Below, piece after piece: positions 1 to 4,658 of a DNA stretch of 6,653 bases. The stretch lies in NCBI GenBank assembly GCA_910588045.1, contig CAJUPS010000141.1:1-6653 (forward strand), given 5' to 3'. The first letter of the stretch is position 1. Each line of letters opens with the position of its first letter. This stretch comes from an uncultured Oscillospiraceae bacterium (lineage in GTDB: Bacteria > Bacillota > Clostridia > Oscillospirales > Oscillospiraceae). The notes under the pieces were generated by a model. That model made no database searches. It had not been told where the DNA came from and worked only from the letters and a program-made list of their open reading frames with translations. A program made the position numbers and the translations under genes.

Positions 1-172
1 CCAGATAAAACCTCTGCTGGTCGGCCAGCATGTTGTTCCAGATGTAGCGGCAGCAACCGAAGGTCTTTTCAAACAGCTCGGCCTGGGCCGCATCGGGATA
101 GAGCCGGACCTTGATGGTGGTGAACTGAATGGCCTTGTCATTTTTGCGTGACACTTTTGACTTTCCAGGCAT
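1..172 (-). CDS. tnpB: TnpB-type (IS605/IS607 OrfB) RNA-guided nuclease, N-terminal fragment cut by the window edge
   Basis: Only the first 57 codons are in the window; the gene continues past base 1. It starts at the ATG at 172-170, preceded by an upstream GGAGG about 10 nt away. After a short basic leader (MPGKSKVSRKND) comes the pattern typical of the N-terminal helix-turn-helix region of OrfB/TnpB proteins: a beta strand with KVRLYPDAAQAELF, then KTFGCCRYIWNNMLADQQ. In known TnpB proteins this region precedes a RuvC-like nuclease, and the protein is guided by an RNA from the element's right end; those parts lie outside the window and cannot be checked. The gene lies downstream of, and in the same direction as, a serine recombinase, 182 bp away. 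That resembles an IS607 order, but the recombinase is not of the IS607 type. The family call is fairly sure; whether the gene is intact is unknown. Confidence 0.8.
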   Translation of the reverse strand, partial: MPGKSKVSRKNDKAIQFTTIKVRLYPDAAQAELFEKTFGCCRYIWNNMLADQQRFYL

Positions 173-209
173 CGCGGCTCCGCCTCCGTTTATCCGAAAT
201 ATCAAAATT

Positions 210-237
210 TGGACGAGGTAGTATAAAACCCCGTCCA
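210..237. repeat. 28-bp palindromic site A, candidate serine-recombinase subsite
   Basis: The form is TGGACG-N16-CGTCCA, and the outer arms extend to 8 bp (TTTGGACG/CGTCCAAA, 208-239). The middle contains AGTATAAAA with AT at the exact centre. It matches site B at 21 of 28 positions in direct orientation. Resolvases of the Tn3/gamma-delta type bind subsites of about 28 bp with outer inverted hexamers and an AT-rich centre, so this fits the recombinase encoded next to it. It lies 38 bp upstream of the tnpB start and could also act as an operator. The repeat is seen directly; the function is inferred. Confidence 0.6.
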
Positions 238-323
238 AAAAAATTTTTTTCAAAAAGTCTTATTTCTCTGCGTCTCATGTCGATATGTAATACAGAACAA
301 AGGTAAAAATCTTCGAGATTCCC

Positions 324-351
324 TGGACGGCTAAGTATACAATTCCGTCCA
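324..351. repeat. 28-bp palindromic site B, candidate serine-recombinase subsite
   Basis: The form is TGGACG-N16-CGTCCA with 8-bp perfect arms CTGGACGG/CCGTCCAG (323-330 and 345-352) and the core AGTATACAA, with AT at the centre. It begins 3 bases after the recombinase stop codon (355-357). As RNA it could form a hairpin, but no U-run follows on either strand, so it is a poor intrinsic terminator. Its sequence and length relation to site A favours a protein-binding or recombination site. Confidence 0.6.
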
Positions 352-354
352 GAT

Positions 355-978
355 TTATTTTGTCCCTGTGCGGATTACAGCCATCTCAGCACGAAGAGCA
401 GCGTCACGGAATGTGGATTTAGGAATGCCACAGGCTTCCGCCGCCGCCCGCAGCGTCATTCGTCTGTCTCTCCACGCCTGCCGCAATTCTTCAAAGCTAT
501 CTGGCAGTGTGTGGCATGGCGGACCAAAACGCACCCCCTTGGCTTTCGCTTCCGCAATGCCCTCCGCCTGTCGTTGACGGATATTTTCCCGTTCCGTCTG
601 CGCCACATAGCTGAGGAGCTGAAGGACAATGTCCGCAATCAGCGTTCCGGTCAAATCGCGCCCTTGCCGGGTATCCAGCAAGGGCATGTCCAATACTACA
701 ATGGCGGCTTTTCGCTTTTTTGTGATTACGCTCCATTGCTCTAAAATTTCATCATAATTCCGGCCCAATCGGTCAATGCTTTTGACCACCAGCACATCCC
801 CTGGCTGCAACACTCGCACCAATCGCTGATAGCATGGACGGTTGAAGTCTTTTCCTGACAGTTTTTCTATGATAATGTTTTTTTCTGCCACGCCAAATTC
901 CTGCATAGCGGCAAGCTGACGGGCCTCGTTTTGTTCTTGGGTGGATACCCGAACATAGCCGTAAGTTGTCTCTGTCAT
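355..978 (-). CDS. Small serine recombinase (resolvase/invertase family)
   Basis: The product is a 207-aa site-specific recombinase that would cut and rejoin DNA through a serine-DNA intermediate. The N-terminal catalytic domain shows YGYVRVST with Arg10 and nucleophile Ser12, then SIDRLGRN (Asp69, Arg70, Arg73). The long E helix runs about 111-145 (TGTLIADIVLQLL...QTERENIRQRQ), and a C-terminal helix-turn-helix sits at about 174-195 (MTLRAAAEACGIPKSTFRDAA). This is the Tn3-resolvase/Hin arrangement. IS607 recombinases instead carry the DNA-binding domain at the N-terminus. The length is slightly above the usual 180-200 residues. The start at 978 is chosen because AAGGGG lies 8 nt upstream; an in-frame ATG at 1041 would read through a palindrome and has no good ribosome site. 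All expected catalytic residues are present, so the enzyme is probably active. Two 28-bp palindromes just downstream are candidate substrates. Whether it acts as a resolvase, an invertase or the transposition enzyme of the tnpB module is not known. Confidence 0.93.
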   Translation of the reverse strand: MTETTYGYVRVSTQEQNEARQLAAMQEFGVAEKNIIIEKLSGKDFNRPCYQRLVRVLQPGDVLVVKSIDRLGRNYDEILEQWSVITKKRKAAIVVLDMPLLDTRQGRDLTGTLIADIVLQLLSYVAQTERENIRQRQAEGIAEAKAKGVRFGPPCHTLPDSFEELRQAWRDRRMTLRAAAEACGIPKSTFRDAALRAEMAVIRTGTK

Positions 979-1264
979 ACTTCGGTCCCCTTCTGTAAAT
1001 ATGGTATCTCTATATTTTACAGAAAAATAGCAGCTAAACATCTCAGAGAACCGAAAGTTGCCCTATTGAATCCCTTTTCTTCGCAATGAATAGCGTGTAA
1101 AATACAGCAGTTTATTGGCCTACAGCATCGCAAATGCGGCATAAGCTGGAAAAAGGGCGAGAGCTTTTTGGGACGCTCTGGTGATATGGTATTTGCCCTA
1201 CAGCGAAGGAAGGTTGGGAAGAAAGTGAAACACTGCCCGGTGATCCGTTTCGAGGGCTGACTGC
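979..1264. other. Non-coding gap between the DUF6017 gene and the recombinase
   Basis: This 286-bp gap holds the 34-bp palindrome at 991-1024 and probably the recombinase promoter, although I see no clear -35/-10 pair. A plus-strand frame is open from 1090 to the TGA at 1258-1260 (57 codons) without a standard start at its head; its only ATG is at 1186, giving 24 residues. It may be a gene remnant. A minus-strand frame is also open across most of the gap, so openness alone is weak evidence. No tRNA or recognised RNA was found. Confidence 0.5.
991..1024. promoter_or_regulatory. 34-bp palindrome abutting the recombinase ribosome binding site
   Basis: Perfect 9-bp arms TTCTGTAAA/TTTACAGAA are separated by 16 AT-rich bases. 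On the minus strand the second arm runs straight into the GGGG of the recombinase Shine-Dalgarno (990-987). Serine recombinase genes are often autoregulated by sites overlapping their promoter, so an operator is a reasonable reading. The arm sequence differs from the TGGACG arms of sites A and B, which argues for a different binding protein or for an RNA hairpin acting on translation. Confidence 0.5.
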
Positions 1265-2182
1265 CTACGCTGCCCCCTCGCCGTAGAGATCGTGATTGAC
1301 CTGGGCGGCGTAGTGGTTCTCAATGGTCGCCGGGGCGTTGTACAGCACCGTGAGCAGGTACTGCTTCATGTTCCGTACCTGGGTGGTGTTCTCTTTCAGG
1401 CAGTCGAACACAAACACGATGTGTTCCCGATCCAGTTTCAGCAGCCGGGATTTCACCACCGCCTGGGGGAAATCGTTCCCCGCTACCCGGAGGGTTTCCT
1501 TGCTGGAGCAAACGGCCTCCACCATGATCTCCACCATCTCGTCCAGCTGACCGGCATCGTAGGGGCGCTCCCGCACAAAGCCATCGTAGCCGATGTTCTC
1601 CCGGATCAGTTCCCGGTAGGCGTCCATCTCGCCTTTGCTCACTCTGCTGCGCCTTGTTCGTTTCTTTCCTTTCGTTTCAGACGGCTGTGCCGCTACGGGA
1701 GGGGAGGAAAAGAAAGGAAAAGATTCCGTACTTACTGAGTCAGTAATTTTTTGATCTTTTTTTACTGGGTCTTTCTTTATTTGCGTTGGATTTTCCGTCA
1801 ACGTGGCCCCCGCTGACGGAGAAACCGTTGACGGGTTTTCCGACAACGGTTGGGCCGAAGACGGCCCTTCCGGCGGCGGCTCATGAGAGGCGGGATACTC
1901 CCGGATGATGTACTCGTTGCTGCCGAACTTGCCATCCTTGCCGGTGGTCTGATGCCGCTGGATGTACCCGGCTTTCTCCAATTCCACCACGGTGGCCCGG
2001 ATAGCGTCTTTGCCCTCCAGGCTGATCTTGGCGAGGCCGGAGAGGGTGTAATCCCAAGTTTCTGGGAGGGACAGCATAAGGGAGAGAAGCCCTTTTGCTT
2101 TCAAAGAAAGGCCCTTGTCCCGCAGGTGGTAGTTGCTCATGACGGTATAATTCTGGGTGCGCTCCACGCGAAAAACTGCCAT
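1265..2182 (-). CDS. Winged-helix DNA-binding protein with DUF6017-type C-terminus (ICE replication/regulatory protein)
   Basis: The product is 305 aa. Residues ~1-95 (MAVFRVERTQNYTVMSNYHL... then LSLKAKGLLSLMLSLPETW and LEKAGYIQRH) look like the winged-helix domain found in DnaD/replication-initiator-like proteins of Bacillota mobile elements. A low-complexity Pro/Ser/Thr linker follows at ~98-187, with a repeated L(S/T)ENP(S/T) motif and a basic patch GKKRTRRSR. The C-terminus (~190-303, from YRELIRENIGYDGF through NTTQVRNMKQYLL to YAAQVNHDLYG) matches what I know of DUF6017. Function is not firmly established; DNA binding at the element's origin or regulation of transfer genes is inferred. 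The ATG at 2182 is chosen because GAGGAG lies 8 nt upstream; a GTG three codons earlier overlaps that ribosome site. A strong terminator sits between this gene and the upstream CHAP gene, with too little space for an ordinary promoter, so expression may depend on read-through. Confidence 0.85.
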   Translation of the reverse strand: MAVFRVERTQNYTVMSNYHLRDKGLSLKAKGLLSLMLSLPETWDYTLSGLAKISLEGKDAIRATVVELEKAGYIQRHQTTGKDGKFGSNEYIIREYPASHEPPPEGPSSAQPLSENPSTVSPSAGATLTENPTQIKKDPVKKDQKITDSVSTESFPFFSSPPVAAQPSETKGKKRTRRSRVSKGEMDAYRELIRENIGYDGFVRERPYDAGQLDEMVEIMVEAVCSSKETLRVAGNDFPQAVVKSRLLKLDREHIVFVFDCLKENTTQVRNMKQYLLTVLYNAPATIENHYAAQVNHDLYGEGAA

Positions 2183-2190
2183 ATTGAACA

Positions 2191-2196
2191 CTCCTC
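2191..2196 (-). promoter_or_regulatory. Ribosome binding site of the DUF6017 gene
   Basis: GAGGAG stands 8 nt before the ATG at 2182. It decides the start, because the in-frame GTG at 2191 overlaps it. It lies about ten bases after the T-rich tract of the upstream terminator. Confidence 0.75.
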
Positions 2197-2201
2197 GTTT
2201 A

Positions 2202-2247
2202 TAAAAATAAGAGGGCTTGGGAACAGGTCAAACCTACTCCCAAGCCC
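2202..2247 (-). terminator. Strong intrinsic terminator after the CHAP gene, possibly bidirectional
   Basis: On the minus strand a perfect 10-bp stem, GGGCTTGGGA/TCCCAAGCCC (2247-2238 and 2222-2213), encloses a loop that itself pairs (AGGT-TTG-ACCT with GT/GT between). The T-rich run TCTTATTTTTA follows. It starts 5 bases after the CHAP stop codon (2255-2253). On the plus strand the same hairpin is followed by ATTTTTC, so weak termination in that direction is possible. It lies just upstream of the DUF6017 Shine-Dalgarno, so it may also work as an attenuator. Confidence 0.85.
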
Positions 2248-2252
2248 ATTTT

Positions 2253-4598
2253 TCAAAAGATAGGGGTCCCGTAGCCCCAGATTTCGTAATGTCCTACGCT
2301 GTAGCTGCGCTGACGGCAGCTATCGCCGCTGTTGCCCTCCACGGTGTAGACGATGCCATTCTCCACCCGTTCCACGATGCCCACATGGTCGGGGAGATCA
2401 TCCTGCGGCCCGGAGGAACCCTTGTTGTCCCAGTCAAAAAATATCAAGTCACCGGGATGCGGCTCGTAGTTGTTGTCCTGCCACAGCCCCCGATCCTTGA
2501 ACCAGTTGGAGCCGCCTGTGCATCCAGCGAACTTGGGGATCACCCCAGCGTCAATGTAGCCGCACTCGTTGGCGCACCAGCTCACAAAACAGGCGCACCA
2601 CTCCACCCGGCTGTTGAAGCCATACCAGCTCCAGTAGGGCTGGCCGCCCACGTTGCCCACCTGGGACAGCGCCACGGCCACAATCTCACCGCTGTTGCCG
2701 TAGAGAAGCTGGTTCCACAGGTCCCGGCTCTCCGGCGTTAGGAGGCTGTCCAGCGCGGCGTTCTGCTCGTCTGTAAATTGATAGAACACCCGCATATCAT
2801 CCACCGTCCGTGGGGTGACGGTGATGGTCAAAATGGTTTCCGTCCAGGCTTCCGCGTCCTCGGCGGCGGGGTGGTCCACGGTCCTGGTCGCCGTGGTGAT
2901 TTTCGTCATATCCCAGAACACCGTCCGCAGCCGCTCCACCCGATCTGCATCTAAAATGACCACATCCACGCCATCCCCGGACACAGTTTTGACCGAGAAA
3001 ACGGCGAACACGTCCGCCCAGGACGGAGGACGGCCCACGATCTCCACGCTGTCATAGCTGCCACCGGCTTGGAGACCAGACAGGGTATCGGCATACTCCC
3101 GGTTGATCTGGGCCACGGCTGCCGAGGGCGAAACCGCGTCCGGGCCGCTGCTGCCGCCTGAGAAGAAGATGCCGAAGGGCGAGGCGATGAGCAGGCCCAC
3201 CATACAGATCACCAGCACGATCACAATGGCGATCCAGCCGCCAGCGGCGATGGCTGCCGCCAGTTCCTGCATCGCCGCAATGGCCGCTTTTACCGCCGCC
3301 ACGGTGGCTTTGGCCGCAGCCTTGGCGGTGGTCGCCGCCGCTTTTGCCGTGGCCCGTGCAGCCTGTACGGCCCTCTGGGTGGCCTTTACGGTGGCCTGGG
3401 CCGTCCTCTGGGCAGCTTTGGCGCTTTGCGCCGCAGTCTTGGTGGTTCGGGCGGCGGTTTTGGCCGTCCGCTGGGTAGTCTTGATCGTCTTTCGTGCGGA
3501 GCGATCCGCCGTTTTGATAGCATGACGGGCAGTGCGCTCTACATTTTTCTGAACAGAGCGCCCCGTTTTCACGATAGCTTTGCCGCCATCCCGCACAGGC
3601 TGAGTATCAGGATTTCCCGGACTCACCGGCCTACGGACAGTGTGAGCAGAGGCATATCCCCGCCGCGCCGGAGCGGGAGGTGAGGTATCTCCACCGGCCT
3701 TGGCCTGGGGAACGGTACCGCTACCTGCCTGCTGGCTCTCCGCCCGTTTCATCGCCGCCGTTCGCCCACGTTCCCGCACAAACTCCTGCTTGCCCTGGGC
3801 AAGCGCCTGGGGTGGCTGCTCAGGGGCAGATGGGGGCTGTCGCTGGATGTAGGCGTCCTTTGTCTTGATGGACAGCCGTTCAGGGGGCTTGCCCCCGTTG
3901 GATGGGGCGGTTGCGTGGTCAGAGGGAGAGGTGGTGACTTCCCTGGTCTTGATCTGCGGGCGTTCCGGCCTGCCCTGCGGAGCGGGGGCCTCCTCTGCAT
4001 GGACAGCACGGGCGGCCTCCTTTGTTCTGATCTGTGGATGCTCCGGTTCACCCGGTGCAACCAGCTCCGCACCATCAGAGGACACACGGCCACCATGAAC
4101 AGTGGATTCCCGCGTTTTGATCCTCTGCCGTTCTGGGCCAGCAGCAGTGGCAGGTTCCGCTCTGCTGCCCCCAGGCAGCGCTGTATCGCCCTCTCTGGCA
4201 GTCACAGCCTCCCGTGTCTTGATTTTAGGCTGTTCCCGTGGGGGCGGTTCGTGGGGCGAGGGCCGCTCTGCCGGGGCCTCCGGAGATAGCTCCTGCTCCA
4301 CGGGCGGATCTGTGGCAGTGTGGGTATCTCTCTCTGCTTTCCGCTCCCTGGCGGCTTTTTTCTTCTTCAGAAGATACTCTATACCACGCTCGGTACGCCG
4401 CACCCCGCCAACGGCGGTATCCTCGATCCGGTCGCCGCCGTAGTCGCTGGCCTGCCCACGCTGGGCAGTCTCCCGGAGCTGGCCCCGCAGGCGTTCCGTA
4501 CCGTCATCCAGCCCACGGCGGACAAGCTCCTTCGGCGCAGCCTTGACTTTTTCCTTTAATCTGCCCTTTACTGTGCGTTTTTCTTTGATTTTTGCGAT
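2253..4598 (-). CDS. Membrane-anchored CHAP-domain cell-wall hydrolase, CD1107-family ICE protein
   Basis: It probably opens peptidoglycan for the conjugation channel, as CwlT-type hydrolases do. Residues are numbered from the GTG at 4403. Residues 55-185 form a Pro/Glu/Arg-rich region with five spaced IKTRE-like motifs. Residues ~275-378 are a basic, alanine-rich helical repeat (KTAxRTAK type). Residues ~388-415 are one membrane helix (GGWIAIVIVLVICMVGLLIA), and ~416-565 an outer linker domain. The CHAP domain spans ~572-714, with probable catalytic Cys603 (EWCACFVSW), His673 (PDHVGIVE) and the EGN at 689-691. A cytoplasmic N-terminus and outer CHAP domain are inferred. The frame stays open for 66 codons above the GTG and reads AKIKEKRTVKGRLKEKVK at its head, like CD1107-family N-termini. 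That extension has no ATG, GTG or TTG. The strong GGGAGG at 4613-4608 is 6-9 nt before ATC codons at 4601 and 4598, so an AUC start is the best guess. The GTG at 4403 has no good ribosome site. The domain call is confident; the start is uncertain. Confidence 0.88.
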   Translation of the reverse strand: MAKIKEKRTVKGRLKEKVKAAPKELVRRGLDDGTERLRGQLRETAQRGQASDYGGDRIEDTAVGGVRRTERGIEYLLKKKKAARERKAERDTHTATDPPVEQELSPEAPAERPSPHEPPPREQPKIKTREAVTAREGDTALPGGSRAEPATAAGPERQRIKTRESTVHGGRVSSDGAELVAPGEPEHPQIRTKEAARAVHAEEAPAPQGRPERPQIKTREVTTSPSDHATAPSNGGKPPERLSIKTKDAYIQRQPPSAPEQPPQALAQGKQEFVRERGRTAAMKRAESQQAGSGTVPQAKAGGDTSPPAPARRGYASAHTVRRPVSPGNPDTQPVRDGGKAIVKTGRSVQKNVERTARHAIKTADRSARKTIKTTQRTAKTAARTTKTAAQSAKAAQRTAQATVKATQRAVQAARATAKAAATTAKAAAKATVAAVKAAIAAMQELAAAIAAGGWIAIVIVLVICMVGLLIASPFGIFFSGGSSGPDAVSPSAAVAQINREYADTLSGLQAGGSYDSVEIVGRPPSWADVFAVFSVKTVSGDGVDVVILDADRVERLRTVFWDMTKITTATRTVDHPAAEDAEAWTETILTITVTPRTVDDMRVFYQFTDEQNAALDSLLTPESRDLWNQLLYGNSGEIVAVALSQVGNVGGQPYWSWYGFNSRVEWCACFVSWCANECGYIDAGVIPKFAGCTGGSNWFKDRGLWQDNNYEPHPGDLIFFDWDNKGSSGPQDDLPDHVGIVERVENGIVYTVEGNSGDSCRQRSYSVGHYEIWGYGTPIF
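3275..3578 (-). repeat. Coding region of the alanine/lysine helical repeat
   Basis: This stretch encodes about 100 residues of the CHAP protein just before its membrane helix. It is built from degenerate repeats of the KTAxR(T/S)AxK type that drift to AxAAKAA near the membrane. The base pattern (GCC, ACC, AAG and CGG codons recurring) produces long shadow reading frames on the other strand. Such low-complexity DNA is prone to length change by slippage. Confidence 0.65.
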
Positions 4599-4607
4599 GA
4601 TTCATCA

Positions 4608-4613
4608 CCTCCC
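4608..4613 (-). promoter_or_regulatory. Ribosome binding site that marks the CHAP gene start
   Basis: GGGAGG, extended to GGGAGGTGATG, is a near-ideal Shine-Dalgarno. It is only 2 nt from the ATG at 4605, which opens a 33-codon frame in the wrong phase. It is 6 and 9 nt from the AUC codons at 4601 and 4598 in the CHAP frame, the usual spacing. Two TGA stops in the CHAP frame (4607-4602) directly precede the AUC codons. Confidence 0.65.
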
Positions 4614-4620
4614 ACAACGG

Positions 4621-4650
4621 GGAACAGGGTCGCAGTTGCGGCCCTGTTCC
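4621..4650 (-). promoter_or_regulatory. Intergenic mRNA hairpin between VirB4 and CHAP genes
   Basis: A perfect 9-bp stem GGAACAGGG/CCCTGTTCC has a loop that can pair further (CGC-AACT-GCG). No T-run follows on the minus strand, so it is unlikely to terminate. It begins 8 nt after the VirB4 stop and ends 7 nt before the next Shine-Dalgarno. It may be an mRNA processing or stability element, or may tune translation of the CHAP gene. This role is inferred. Confidence 0.6.
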
Positions 4651-4658
4651 AGATATTC

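Larger units (their letters stand above)
173..354. other. AT-rich spacer between recombinase and tnpB
   Basis: This 182-bp spacer has no supportable gene. It holds two related 28-bp palindromes, annotated separately, with centres 114 bp apart. Between them lies an A-tract next to a T-tract (about 237-258), which may give intrinsically curved DNA. I found no convincing sigma-A promoter for tnpB: the TATACT inside each palindrome (minus strand) resembles a -10 box but has no good -35 at 16-18 bp. Confidence 0.6.

Noticed and set aside
835..841. TGGACGG half-site inside the recombinase gene.
   Set aside because: There is no CGTCCA partner at the 28-bp spacing, so it is probably a chance match rather than a third recombination site.
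979..1041. Longer recombinase start at the ATG at 1041 (21 extra residues).
   Set aside because: The extra residues translate the palindrome at 991-1024, have no family resemblance, and the ATG at 978 has AAGGGG at 8 nt.
1162..1179. Short hairpin GAGC/GCTC in the gap near 1162-1179.
   Set aside because: The stem is only about 5 bp with a 10-base loop and no T-run, so it is expected by chance.
1795..1834. 9-bp inverted repeat CCGTCAACG/CGTTGACGG with a 22-nt spacer.
   Set aside because: It lies inside the Pro/Ser/Thr linker of the DUF6017 gene and can be explained by the repeated LSENPS/LTENPT-coding DNA and its surroundings. No regulatory setting.
2183..2191. GTG start three codons upstream of the DUF6017 ATG.
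   Set aside because: It overlaps the GAGGAG ribosome site, while the ATG at 2182 has ideal spacing.
3103..3525. Plus-strand 140-aa alanine/valine-rich frame that looks like a membrane protein.
   Set aside because: It is the antisense shadow of the Lys/Ala repeat and membrane helix of the CHAP gene. No ribosome site or family pattern was seen.
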